Source: Annulohypoxylon bovei var. microspora
Taxonomy: Eukaryota; Ascomycota; Sordariomycetes; Xylariales; Hypoxylaceae
Assembly: GCA_022836615.1 (NCBI GenBank)
Contig: MU405217.1
Location: forward strand, 248,001-312,000
Direction: 5' to 3'
Length of the DNA stretch: 64,000 nt
Numbering within the stretch: position 1 is the first letter of the stretch; the number at the start of each line of letters is the position of its first letter. The notes beneath the pieces were generated by a model that was not told the DNA's origin, did not search any database, and worked only from the letters and a program-made list of their open reading frames with translations. A program made the position numbers and the translations under genes. Shown here one piece after another: positions 44,701 to 56,400 of the stretch.

Positions 44701-46373
44701 CCAGTTTGATTTGCTTGGTCTTCCTTGGCGGATGATGAGGTGGTCTGCCCAATTGCGAAATCCCTAATAGGCGCGATGCTGACAAGGCGATCATGTATAC
44801 GGAACACAAGCTCTCCTGTTTTGCCGCTTGACGTGCCGATAGAGGTTGATGACTGTTTGGCTGGTACATAGTCTTCTCCATACAAGTCATCTTCATCTTC
44901 CAGGTCCTCCATATCTTCGTCATCCATGTCAATATCGTCTAGGGATGAATCTTGGAGACGGGCCTTTCTTTTCCCGGATTGATTCTGTTTGCGTGTCCAG
45001 CCAATGACTAGAGAATCAGCCCCTTCGCTGCCTGCAAATATGCAGGTCTTGTTCAGTTTGCTCAGGGTTGCGACACCGATCGGTATGATAGCCCCACCAG
45101 TCTCTGGTGCGATTAGTCGAAGGCTTAACCCGGAGACGATTCTACCGTCAACTTTAAACGTGATTACTGCTAGGCGACCATCTCGAAGAACCATCAGGAA
45201 TTCGCCATTTTCGGCTGACAAGACCTCGACCTCACAACCCTCCAGCTTCAATTCAAGGTCAGCTTGATCGGCCAAGCTGAACGATGTAGTTAGCCTTGCA
45301 AACTGGTTGACGCCTACGCCATGTGACTTTCCAGACTGATCGATGTGGATAAGCTCATTTGTACCAACTAAGAGGGCACCACCGACTGGGGCAGGCAGTG
45401 CAATGACTCGAAACAAGTCTTGTGGGAGGCCCGTCACTGACAGGATGGTTGTAGAAGCCTTTTGCTGAAGATCCAACGTAAATACCATATACGTAAGTTG
45501 GTCTTTTCGACCCAGGACTAGAGATGGCGAGGTGGTAGAAGATAATATGCCGAATGTGGGTTCTCTGTATTCGTGGAGAAAGGCAAGATGCACAGGATGG
45601 ATGAGACTAGGATCAAGATTGGGCAGTCGAAGGACAAATGAGGTTGAATACTGTGTCTCTTCATTGCTGCTAGTTCCATTTGCGAGCGTAGTAGACAGCT
45701 CTTTGACAGGTTTGGGTCCATCCAATTCCTCGTCCCAGTCATCCATATCTATGTCTTCCTCTGCAGCTTTAAACTGAACGATGGCAAGACTGCGCGAGCC
45801 AAATTTCAAAGCAGCACATCGGCTGCCCGGGTCAGCCGCTAGAAAATTGACATAATGGCTTAGGGGAGCTGCCCAAGGTGCTCCTTGTAGATCCTCTTGT
45901 TCATAATAGTGTATTGACGTAGTGTTTATTGAGTTCTTCTCTGGATCCCACTCAACCATACTAAGCTTCGCATCCTTCAGTGCCAATAAGAGAGCCTCTC
46001 CACCGGAGGCAGTGGTCTTCGACTTTATACGAGCAAGCCCTGTGATTGTACCAGCTAAGTGGAATTCGGCGACGAGCACTAATTTTGTGTAGTTAGAACG
46101 GTCGGATCGGACGAGAACGGAATCACCGCCAAGGAAGGAGGCCTCGAGGCCTTCATCGTCGTTTATTCTAGAATCATAATGCTCGGTTGATCTGAAAGAT
46201 TGCAATTGGGCATTCTGAGCCTTGTCTAATTCGGCGGAGACTAACTTGGTGACGAAGATCTGTAAAAGAGAAGCTCTTGCGACAACAAGATTGTTGCTTT
46301 GCGCAGTGATAAAGGGGAGGCATAAAGAATGCGTGACAGCCGTGGGCGGCGTCAACTCCGTGTAGCACTGCAT
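41779..46373 (-). CDS. CFT1: Cleavage and polyadenylation factor subunit Cft1 (CPSF160)
   Basis: Predicted 1456 aa from five exons: 46373-44294, 44241-43925, 43877-43704, 43650-42402 and 42329-41779. Donors are GTGAGT, GTAAGA, GTGAGT and GTAAGT, every acceptor ends in AG, and the phases are consistent. Length is that of fungal Cft1. The protein is built of three WD-like beta propellers with a CPSF_A domain at the C-terminus. Recognisable segments are the start MQCYTELTPPTAVTHS, SLVIGWTRKQN, an acidic insertion (DDIDMDDEDMEDLEDEDD), CACGQGNAGSIAVI, and the late QFDPDHPKSLQGHLLLYRT created across the last intron. Cft1 is the scaffold of the polyadenylation factor and recognises the pre-mRNA near the poly(A) signal; nuclear. 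The final exon turns sharply GC-rich. A divergent neighbour starts 673 bp away. Confidence 0.93.
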
Positions 46374-47046
46374 CGTGAATCTCGTTTCCTCATTTCAGGC
46401 GCGGTGTTGGGAAGAGACAAAGTTGGCGCAACGCGAAGAATTGAAGTTGTAGTTACAACAATTGTAGAGGGAGCTCAAACGCGCTAAAGGTCTAAGCTAT
46501 GTGCAATGTGCAGGTACCTATGTACCTAGTACGAACAAGGCTGTAGATAAGATAACACATTAAACAATTGATTATGTAATCATATAATTATGCAATTATG
46601 TATATGATTTATTTAACGCAAGTATGTATTTATCGCTGGTTTCGTATGCAAATGTGGGGTAGGTGGCTTTGAGCCTCTTACATGATTTGATAAAGATGAG
46701 GTAAGCCGGAAGTAATGCAACTGCAACATTTGAACAACTTCATCAAGATATCATAATATTCGAGAAATTCCTAATATAAGTTACTTGAGATGTAACTTAA
46801 AACAACTTTCTGAAATCCATTGGTAGCATCTGCCTCTTGTCATTTTATCCTTTCATCCTACTAGATAGCCAAGGTTACAAGTTTTTCAACTCATAGCAAT
46901 CAAATGATTTCACGATATCGCAAACAAAGTCACAAGTAATGGATACCTAGGAGGTTATACAAGTATATGATTGTCAATCACTCCCTTACTAAAGAGATAT
47001 ACCCGTCACCCCTATCAAGAGAATCAGTCTCTAAAAATATATTATA
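46374..47046. other. Bidirectional promoter, CFT1 / F-box-like gene
   Basis: AT-rich 673 bp. A run of AATTATGTAAT-like words lies at 46569-46610. No gene is recognised. Confidence 0.4.
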
Positions 47047-47796
47047 ATGGCAAACAAGGCTTTTCGGTTCCTTGATCTGCCCCCTGAGTTGAGAGGTGCT
47101 ATTTTTTCAGAACTTCTCGTTTCAGAAGACAACATTATACTCCACGACACAACCCTCTTCACCCTACCTCTCTCGGGTCCTTGGAGTTTCCGGAATGTTT
47201 TCCTCGTCAGTATGCAGATATATCAAGAGGCATCTGCCATCTTCTACTCCCAAAACCGCTTCACCCTGAATGCGCACAGCCACCGCTTGCCGGTTCATCT
47301 CACTAGCCGAGGAGGGTTCCTTAGCGAAGAAGGACAAGACGCCCGGAGACGCGTGCGGAGCTTGACACTCTATCTCACAAGGGTGGGCGGCGAGTTCGAG
47401 CGTGTCATAGGACCTGCGCTCTCTGATATGGTTCTCAGCGGCAGTTTACGAGACCTCGTGCTGCGCTTGGGACCTCCTAGTTCGCTTGGCGCAAATCGGA
47501 TGCCCGACCCCGATATGGTGCAACGGCCCCCTTTCCAAGCATTGTTGAGGTTACTAGCCGACCCGTACTTAGAAACGGTGAAATTATTGGCCTGGAAAGC
47601 TCACTTGACCGTCTTCTGCCCATTTCACGGGAAAGCGAACTCGTCAATAAGGTCAGACACTGAATCGGTCGACAGTCAAGGTACCGCCATTTTACGCAAT
47701 AGTCCTGGCTGGATTGAACTAGATTGGAAAGCTATGGTTGAGGTATATGGTGTGGGACAGAAGATTGTGAGGATTGGCGAACGAAGCTACAGATAG
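47047..47796 (+). CDS. F-box-like hypothetical protein
   Basis: 249 aa in one exon. The N-terminus FRFLDLPPELRGAIFSELLV (6-25) has the form of an F-box or 2EXR-type helix pair common in large fungal families. It is followed by LVSMQIYQEASAIFYSQNRFTL (~57-78), the usual second conserved block of these proteins, where a past allele of the segment is read as collapsed helices. The rest is not recognised beyond a few hydrophobic strands. These proteins are often lineage-specific, and few have known partners. If the F-box is functional, it would act as an SCF ubiquitin-ligase adaptor, but the substrate domain is unclear. The ATG at 47047 sits shortly after an AT-rich promoter. Confidence 0.62.
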   Translation: MANKAFRFLDLPPELRGAIFSELLVSEDNIILHDTTLFTLPLSGPWSFRNVFLVSMQIYQEASAIFYSQNRFTLNAHSHRLPVHLTSRGGFLSEEGQDARRRVRSLTLYLTRVGGEFERVIGPALSDMVLSGSLRDLVLRLGPPSSLGANRMPDPDMVQRPPFQALLRLLADPYLETVKLLAWKAHLTVFCPFHGKANSSIRSDTESVDSQGTAILRNSPGWIELDWKAMVEVYGVGQKIVRIGERSYR

Positions 47797-48163
47797 AATC
47801 AACAAGGGAGAGTAAGAACTAGAGGTGTCTCGATGGGATACATGCCTCATTACGGCACAGCGTCGACAATTCAGACTATCCTCACAAGGATCGATAACCT
47901 TCTGCTTCCAGAAAATTTCGCGGGTCTATTTTAAATCCGACTATGTCAATAGCCGACCAACACTATACAATACCAAATGACACACTAAGCGAGCACCCTA
48001 AAGCTCAGGGGTTACTCACGCAAGTCAGGTCTCAATGATACAAATCATCGCGATGCTCCGCCATGCTATGCAAGAGGCGACAATGGTCCAAGCCACGAAG
48101 CCCACTGTATTCGACTCCCAAGCCTAACTCCGATGTTGATTATCCGCATCCTAATGAAACCTA

Positions 48164-48481
48164 TCAACACCTATCGTCAAGCCATGTGGTCGTCTCGGAC
48201 TTTTCGGAATTCTCGATCTTGTTGGAAATCTCTTGGCAAACCACAGCGCAATGCCACATAATCTGAAGATACATAGCCAAGAAGATTCGGCGCTCATAGT
48301 ATATGCGGCCAAGCTTGCCAAGTAACTCTCTAGCGTCGGCATTCCCTTAGCCAAAGGTTAGAGCAAGTCCCTGTCGATCACCCGCAATTACCATCTGTGA
48401 AACTTTACTCCAGCTCCTCAAGCACGCCACTGCGCCATGTCTTACCTCAGTCCAGGCCTAGAAGCTTGGCGAGTTCTACAT
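48164..48481 (-). pseudogene. Degraded coding fragment, family unknown
   Basis: On the minus strand a single frame from 48457 to 48164 reads as protein-like sequence (VRHGAVACLRSW, then ARELLGKLGRIYYERRIFLA, MYLQIMWHCAVVCQEI). It is interrupted by an in-frame TAA at 48349-48347 and shifted against an upstream piece (YVELAKLLGLD, to 48481). A 46-nt intron from GTAATT to CTAAG with a CTAAC branch could remove the stop, but then the frames do not join. I read it as a gene remnant. I do not recognise the family. Confidence 0.35.
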
Positions 48482-50332
48482 ATTATTTATGGCCGTTATA
48501 TCTGAGTTGGACAGATATTTGTATCAAAGGGCATGATAGGACGGCATTACTCTTCGTTATCGAGGAGCGATCATGATCATATGTAGCCTACCGATATAGA
48601 GGCTTCCGGAGAGGACAAAGAGGAATCTAGGAGTCAGATCATGCAGAACGCGCAGCTACATGGATTATTGTATGACTTACATAGAGCCGTATGGTGTATT
48701 CTTGGTATAAGCTTGGCGCATTCTCCGTCGAGCGGTGTACCGAGGATTTCGCTCCGCCGAGAGAAATGTCCTGCGGCGAGCCTAACTTTCCGCCGCGGTA
48801 GTCCCACCGACAAAACAACTCTATGTACGAGATATTCATCCTCTACATATTAGTAGATCGTGGACGTGCCGTACCCATGCTGCCATGCTGCCATGCAAAC
48901 AAGCTTGATATTGGGTACGTATTATTGGTTCTCATAGTTTGGTATGTAGTCCAGAACCTCGGCTTCATTACGCGTTTTGCGATACGCGTAACACCGACGT
49001 CTAGGCATACCGATAGTATCTCCGAATACAGTAATACCCTATCTGCAATCCTGTGGGAAGGCTTTACGTGCGCCAAGAGATCATTTGAGATACGTATGTA
49101 CACATGTATCGTCAAGCTGTCGAGTAGGATATTGTATAAATCCACTTTGGGCACAATTATACATACGTCAACCTCGGCTTGCCAAGGTCCCTTTCTAGTT
49201 TCAGTTAGAAGTGGCAAATAATAATAATAATTCGCCCTGACTAGAGCAATTAAATCTTATCATACTTTTAGAATTACCTAGATTTGGGGTCCGGGGAATG
49301 CTTGTCGATTCCCAGCCCTTATTAATAAGCAAGACGTCATATGTCTCTGTATTAGGGCAAAGTTACCTGAGCTGCCTGAGTTACCAAGCTCTTGGGATTT
49401 TCTTCCTCTGCCACTCTGCCGAACTAAGCTGCCAAGAACTAGGAACACTAAAATCAGATCTACAAGTCAGATTCGGACACAAATCAATATCTGATATCAT
49501 CTCAATATAGTACTTCTCTTCGTCTTTCATCATACGTGCAACGGGATCGATGACCCAGACACCCCCAACTTCGCGACACAGTCTACATTTCTGAGGTGAG
49601 AGGGCTCGAGGGCAAACGTCATAATTTCGGTGATCTTATTCATCCGGCGTATTGCGTTATTATCTAGAGACTCTACAGTAGGCTGCAGGTATGTATCTTG
49701 CAGCCTTTTTCATATATAAATCCCGCAGGGTCCAATGAACAGATACATCTGTAGATAGATCTTCATTACCTCAAACTTGGCACTTGGCATCTGGCGTGCA
49801 TGCTAGCACGTAAGGATCTATATCTGTAGCAAACTCGGACATAAGATGCTCGCGCGGATTTACTCTAAACGGTACGAACTTACATTACAAACTAGGTGAT
49901 CTCTCGCCATTCAACGCAGAGATCACTTCAAAGCACAACCCTAAATGAACAAGCAACACATATAGAGTAGGTAGGTGTTTGGTTCGCTGCCTTACGGAGG
50001 TAGGCTAAGGAGAACTCCCTCCGCGCCGTAGGTAACCTAGATAGATTGCGTATGCATGCCTCAATCTATCGTAAGACGGCGGTGCAACCCAAGAGCCTAC
50101 GGAGGGCCTCGACGTGATCTTTCCCTCGCGTCGCATCACACAGGCAGCCCAGGTTCTACCTCCTTCGCTCTCCCGTCGCATCAAATGGTCCACGTGCCCG
50201 CGTCCGGGGGCGTCTCGGCACGCACCCGAGCGAGCGCTAGACAAGTACCTAGCGTCGTGGAAGTAAATAGTGTAGGTCGGGCTGACGGCTCTATTGGATA
50301 CCTCCCAGAGCATATGAAGGGTGAAGGGGAAA

Positions 50333-50359
50333 GGAAATGGAAATGGAAATGGAAATGGA
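50333..50359. repeat. GGAAAT short tandem repeat
   Basis: About 4.5 tandem copies of a hexanucleotide in gene-free DNA. Confidence 0.75.
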
Positions 50360-50883
50360 GGGTAAAAGTACTTTAATTGGGCCGGACGTCCTTCGGTTTC
50401 CTCGCCCTTTTCAGTCATATTCTCTGTGCGCCTGCGAGGTCTGGCGCACGCGAAACGTCATCGACGCCTTCTACCAAGTTTGTGCAGATTCGCCGGTAGG
50501 AGGCGTATTTTGGGAGGTAAGCAAGGAGTGGTAGGGCGCGCGGGGGGGATGGACGTTGGAGGGTCGAGCCGGAGCTTATCCCAAGGCCGTGGATGAGGTA
50601 GCGAGGATGGACGTTAGAACACTAAGTGTCAAGCCATAAAGCTTGCACTGCAACGTATATGCCGGTATTCATTGTATGTACATCCTACATAAATCTAGAT
50701 GTCCAGCATGGCTCTAGATATGCACATGTATGTGGCATGTAATATTATGCATATCTCAGCCTACCAGCTCGCTTGATAAGAGACCTGCGCAGCTCGAAAA
50801 TGTCGGTGGCCTTCGTTATACCTCTCAGCCTCTTATGTCGATCGGGTAAGTTGGCTGCCTATACACTGTATCTATACCAGGTA

Positions 50884-51266
50884 CAGTAAAACCTGTCCAT
50901 AACGATTGCCAAGAAACACAGCACTGGGATCGTTATAGGGAGGTATCGTTCTGAAAAGTGATTTACTTTAGGACGATATTTCCCAAACGGGTAAGGCTCA
51001 TAAGTGCACGGGCTGGAAATATCCTAAGCTAAGCTAAAGTGGGTACCATAAGGTTTAAAAATGTATTAATTCTTCCCAAATAGGAAAGATTTTCATGATT
51101 TTTTAACTTTCTATAACGATCTTGGTGGTGACTAATCAAAGGGTTAACGATATTCGTTATGGTAAAATTATCGTTATTTCTCATACAAAATTCAGATGTA
51201 CAGCAAAATAAATCGTTATATCAAGGTATCGTTATGTAGTAGCATCGTTATGGACAGGGTTTACTG
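50884..51266. mobile_element. Non-autonomous pogo/Fot1-like DNA transposon (MITE)
   Basis: 383 bp bounded by 23-bp terminal inverted repeats with one mismatch (50884-50906 and 51244-51266). They begin CAGTAAAACCTGTCC on the left and CAGTAAACCCTGTCC on the right, read inward. A TA dinucleotide lies directly outside each end, as expected for Tc1/mariner-superfamily target duplications. The interior has no open frame of useful length. It repeats ATCGTTAT or its complement many times, which could be subterminal transposase-binding sites. The CAGT start and ATAACGA core resemble pogo/Tigger/Fot1 ends. A full-length autonomous partner is not in the window. Confidence 0.85.
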
Positions 51267-52983
51267 TATATACTATGTTGTATAATAGTAATACATGTAG
51301 TAAGAATAAGAGACAGGCGCTATTTTAGCTAAGTACTATTGAAACATAGATCCACCTCTTCAGTTTTAAAAATGGAAGTAAATAAAACAAACCACTACCG
51401 CCAAGCGTCATAGGCGCATACCTTGGCGGCTTGGAAATCAAAGATTAGATGTTTGGTTTCAGAGCTGAGGTCAGAGATCAGAGAGGAAGAAAGGAAAAAA
51501 AAAAAGAGAAGAAAAGCTTGTGACACTGGGGCGGTTTGCTCCCCCGGCTTGGTAAGCTGTAAGCTCCAGGGATCCTCTGGACCCTATGAGCTAGGATGGT
51601 TATAGTAGGTGGCGTACTGATCCCCTGGGACGTTGCACAATCCATACCTTCTCGTGGGTCATGGCAGCATAGAAACGCTAAAAAGCTAAGTTATCTGATC
51701 GGCGGGGTGGCCATCCCGTGCAAGGCGGATAAGGGTCCTGGTCGTAAACGGCATTTGATTGGCAAAAGGGGAAATGTGTCTAACTCCGTATCCGTTTATA
51801 CTGCTAATAATAATCCCTATGACATTGTTGGTCTTGGTCCCTCTGCTCTAGAACCTACTTTTCCCCGCCAAGCCCCTCGAAGAACGCTCGCTAGCAAGAG
51901 TCCGTCTTGGTACGGAATGCGTATTATTGTTTTCTTGGCCGCCGTTCTTTGTAAATTGTAGTATGACTGGGCTGACGACACAGCTATCGCCGGGTAGGTG
52001 TGATATGTCATTCACAGGTAGGTAAATCTGTCCACACTCTTTCGTCTCGTCGTATAGTTGTCTAGAAGCTCCGCGATGTGTTTCGAAAGGCAAGGGAGGG
52101 GGGCGGACAGGCCTGTCGCTCGCAGCCAATCACGAGTTGCGCTGCGGCTTTTTAGAGCAAAATACGCGATGGAGGGAAATGCACAAGGCGATCGAGGTAT
52201 GCTATGTATCGACGCTGCTCACTCTTACTATTTGAGGATGTTGTATGCGGTCCCCATCCCGCTATCCTGTAGGCAGCTAAGCTGGAACACGTCAAAAGAG
52301 GGATGTGACTGATGCCCTAGACATACATACAGTACATGCTTCTACGCTAGTGCGCATAGCTGACTGGCCCGCTGACTGCGACTACGTATTGTACCACACA
52401 TATTCGCGCAAATGAAGAGGCATAGGAAGTTGTGGGAGCACATGCTTTCTCTATTCTGTGACCCTGTCCTGCATGTGAAAACCAAACCGTTCTATTTCAG
52501 ATTCTGGAACAATACAGGACCTATACTAGTATTGAAGCTAGAACGGCAGGATCCCCAAGCCCTTTCCCTCCATTACAAGGTAGAGAGAGATAAGAGTCAA
52601 TCTCCCGCAGATAGCCGCCAAGAAACCCAAGATCCAGATTCGCACCCATCAAGGTGTGTTCCATAATGTTATATGGAAAGTATGTAAATTCAGGTAACCT
52701 TCCCTATCCACCCATTTCCCAGCCGGTTGCCAATCCCATTGCCCGAGTTCCCTTAGAACGCCACAGAAATCAGAAGAACAGGAGAGCCAAAGAAACAAGC
52801 CTCCCTCCATTTAGTTGCATGCTATTGTGCAGATCGTATCGTAACACTTTTTAAGTAGTCGGTCATGTCGTTAAGGTTTTAGTCGTCAAAGCGCCAAGTT
52901 TTTTCAGCTTTTCTCTAGTGCTTATAGAACGAGTGAAATGATGAGATGAAAGTTGGAAGCATAGCCGAGTGTTTTTTTTTTAT
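51267..52983. other. Gene-poor region
   Basis: 1.7 kb after the MITE. Short frames (for example 52412-52666) give no recognisable protein. A T-run at 52973-52980 lies next to the downstream end of the 85-aa gene. Confidence 0.4.
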
Positions 52984-53241
52984 TTACTCGGTGACGGCGA
53001 CCTCGTGGTAGTCCTCCTTGTGCTCGTCTGGGTGCTCGCCGTAGTGGACGGGGCCGAGCTTTAGGAAGCGCAGGCTGCCGGAGGTACCAGCGCTGCTCTG
53101 GCTGGAGCTGCGGCGGGGGTGGGAGGCGGGCTTGATGCTCTCGGCGGTGGGGTAAGAGGCAGAGGTCGTGGGAGCGAGAGACAGGAACATCTGAGGCTGC
53201 TCCTTGCGGACGTGTTGAGCGAGGTTCTGGGGGGCAGACAT
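52984..53241 (-). CDS. Small conserved-looking protein, function unknown
   Basis: 85 aa. The start at 53241 is chosen because MSAPQNLAQHVRKEQPQMF is protein-like, whereas the in-frame extension to 53460 reads like untranslated leader (Thr/Gln/Tyr-rich). The protein has a basic Ser-rich centre (HPRRSSSQSS), then SLRFLKLGPVHYGEH and an acidic end (DEHKEDYHEVAVTE). I recall similar FLKLGPVHWG-type small proteins in many Pezizomycotina, without known function. There is no signal peptide or membrane helix. A TATA-like element sits about 205 bp upstream with a CA-rich leader, which fits an expressed gene. Confidence 0.7.
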   Translation of the reverse strand: MSAPQNLAQHVRKEQPQMFLSLAPTTSASYPTAESIKPASHPRRSSSQSSAGTSGSLRFLKLGPVHYGEHPDEHKEDYHEVAVTE

Positions 53242-53447
53242 TTTGGCTGTAGCGTAAAGGTAGCTGGTTTGAGTATAAGGTGTTGGTGTGTATGTGAGGT
53301 AGGTAAAGATAGACTTTGCTGATGATGAGTTTCTTTGTTGCGTAAACTTTGAAGTGCTCGGTTGGGTTTCTTGCTTTGTCTGAGTTATTTGTCTTTGAGG
53401 ATGATGGACAACTTGAGCAGAACGAGAGCAGGGAGAATGGGATGCGT

Positions 53448-53455
53448 CCTTTATA
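53448..53455 (-). promoter_or_regulatory. TATA-like element of the 85-aa gene
   Basis: TATAAAGG on the minus strand, followed by a CA-rich stretch leading to the ATG at 53241. Confidence 0.45.
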
Positions 53456-56400
53456 GACAAATATCAGACATTACGGAGCGTTGGAAGAGTGGAAGGGTGG
53501 AAGGGCAAGGCCCGCCAAGGTTTGTCCCCCCACACACTTTTCTCTCGCATACATACACCGATACCAGGCGCGCCTCGAATACTAGTCATGGACCCATCGT
53601 GTACGTTTCTAGTAGTGAGTCGCCAAGACTTGCCGTAATAGTGGTTTTAATAAATCTTTGTAGCGCAAGGTTGCGTACGGTTTCAGCAGGTAAGCCGTCC
53701 GCGCCCGCGCTCCAGAATCCTGAGAACTCCAATCCCGGCTCGACGGAGTGGTGTTGGGCCGGGGTTGGTAGGCTTGCTAGTGTCTATCAATCCCTCCCAT
53801 TGCCGCGCTGATTGGGCGTGACGACCGTCGCCACGGACATAGTGGCACATGTCCGGGCTATGAGCGCATAGCACAAAAGGAGAAAACGCGCACGCACACG
53901 TGGGGTGCACAATTGGCAACGAATAGCTAGGCATAAAGTAATCGAAGCACAAGCACGCAACAAAGGTCCTCGTTATCCTCGTTATCTTATATCCGAGGTC
54001 TAGAGTAGACTTATCGATCCGATCCTATTAGGGATTAGTGAAATTCGTAAAGCTGGTACACACCTCGGCTCCCAGCGGTGAAACGGACGGGCGGGCGGAC
54101 GGGCGTGACGCGAGAAGTCATCTTAAAGGTCAGGTATACCGACAACATATGATATTGAACGAGAAGGTGTGGAGAAGAGGAATGCGGCTCCTTTTGACTT
54201 TAAATCAACAGCAACGACACCCGGTCGCCCCGGGGCATCACGGCGAGAAATGGGCGAGAACGGCTCAGAGTTCGGAGGTTGAACAGACTGCGATTGGGTG
54301 GGCCAAGCCGCTAACGGGATTGTTCGGAGAGGCAACTGTGAGATCTCGTAGGCTCGCAGGGGCTACCCGGAGATATCGGTCTTTCCTAACACGGCACCTG
54401 CTCTTTAACACGTAATACCCTATTTCTGGATGTTATCGAGTTAGTTATTGTCGTATGCAGCTGTGGGAATGTATTGAAGAAAAGGAATGCTTAATCACCA
54501 ATTTGGTTATTGAATCCATATGCAGTTACAAGCCTCTATGCGCTAAAAGGTAAGTTCGTCCGAAAATAGGGGTAAGTCTCATCTCAGTAAAGATACATGC
54601 AATAGAAAAAGGAGAGGATCAAGTTTTTAAGTTTAATTCTTAGGAAAACTTTAGTATTCTTATGAGTTAGGAGTAAGGATAAATAAAACGGGCAAGAAGA
54701 GATTTAAGCATATGTAGGTAGGTATGTATAATGAATGTCGAGCTAGTGTAGCGAGTTGTTCATTCTGCTCAAGTGTTTCCAAACTCCGTATATGACAGCC
54801 TCGCGCCTCTTAAATCTGAAACTCACGTATTCTATAACGTCCGGAATTATTTCCGGTCATCTGTTGGTGCCGGCAATTGGACTCGATAAAATTTTGAATG
54901 CAGTAATGCTACCTAGGTATTATTAATGGAGGCTGAACCGGCACAAGTTGTCTCATGTTACTAGCTGACAAGAGGAACTTTTCATAATCGTATTTTGTAT
55001 TAATTTAGAGAAGGTATTTATCAAGTAGTAAATGCTCCTCAAAGAACTAACTCGTCACTATGTCTTCGTTGCATCCTATCTATTCGCAACCCGATGCTCC
55101 GGTCATTCCTATGATGAATATCGGCCGAAACACAGCCATCAAATATATTAAATCTTCAAGGCCTCTCGGTCAAATATAGCGGGAAGAACCGTGCGGCCTG
55201 CCCGGCTGTCACTGAGATCTCATCTCGCTAAAGACCAATATGTAGGATACACCCTAGTAGCAGATCCCTAAGCCAGGTATTCACAGAGTGTCAGCCACGG
55301 TAGGTCATGGCTCAGGTTGCAGAATGCACGATGCAGGGGACTTATGTAAAATACCTACAATTACCTGCATTGTAGCAAGTAGAGCATCTAGCTCATGATA
55401 AGAATATTTTTAAATTGTAACTACTAACTAGATGATGCTCAATCGTCAACACGGAATAGAAATCCTTTGTTGGTTTGGCCCTGGCAGCAATACACATGAC
55501 GTAGCATTGGAGTTTCTCGTTTCGTAACTTTCAGGTTGATAGATACGATAATACCTCATGTTTATTTCGCTTTTATTTTCCTTTTAGGTGTATCCGCGGT
55601 TTATATGACAGGGTAGAGGTGAAGTTAAGGGGGAGCAGGGAAATGAAGTAGAGGAGATCCTAGTTTTCGGATTGATGGCGGCTTCTGCAAGACTCGGTCT
55701 TGGTAGGAAGACTTGATGTATGTGCCTACCTATCTAGCACGAACATCACACAACGTATCCAGGTATTAATGTGGCATGTCTGTTCTCCCGGTGTTTATCT
55801 AGGTTTATTTCTATTGTGATGCCAGTACTTTTATATATAATGGCAAAACGGAGCCGCCGGCTCGTCGTATCCTGCGCTTCGATGGCTCAGGCGACAAGGG
55901 GGAAAGCCAGAGCTAAATATTGCCATACATAGAAGTATGTAACGCCCTTCAATGGAGGGGTATTTCACCAAATATCTTCCGATGTGTCCTTCAAAGGGAT
56001 TCCAGATAAATTATACAGACCATGGGGGCGGTGGGTGCTTTCTGTACCTGATTATAAACTGGTATCTTCTGGCGTTGGCGATTTTGGGTTCTTATTCGTA
56101 TCTGTCTATGGTTCGCATACGAGCTCGACTCATGAGATAACTGCTAAGTAGGCTCGCTATGTTGACGAGGTAAGGCTATGTATGCTTAATCCGGATACCT
56201 ACCTACCTACCCAGGTAGTGTAATTTTAACTCTAGAAAGCTGTGTTAATTATAAAATTCCATGAATGGCGTCTCCCTTGCCTCGTTTCAGCCCTATAAAA
56301 CATATGTTAAAATAGACAGAGTTAGAAGTTCACTATGTCTAATACTTTTTATATAAGTTATCCCCTGGAGGTATAACTCGAAAGAATGTTCCTCGATTCT

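Larger units (their letters stand above)
47797..50883. other. Gene-poor region, left part
   Basis: 3 kb without an intact gene. It contains the degraded coding fragment at 48164-48481 and a (GGAAAT)n tract at about 50333-50359. Two long frames occupy the same bases on opposite strands at 48823-49221; neither resembles a known family, and both were rejected. Confidence 0.45.

Noticed and set aside
48823..49221. Two long frames on opposite strands over the same bases
   Set aside because: Neither shows a domain, codon pattern or promoter; mirrored frames of this kind arise by chance.
53242..53460. N-terminal extension of the 85-aa gene to 53460
   Set aside because: The extension reads like CA-rich untranslated leader and contains the TATA-like element, so translation from 53241 is more likely.
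55059..55180. Short ATG frame of 39 codons
   Set aside because: No recognisable features; length is within chance expectation.
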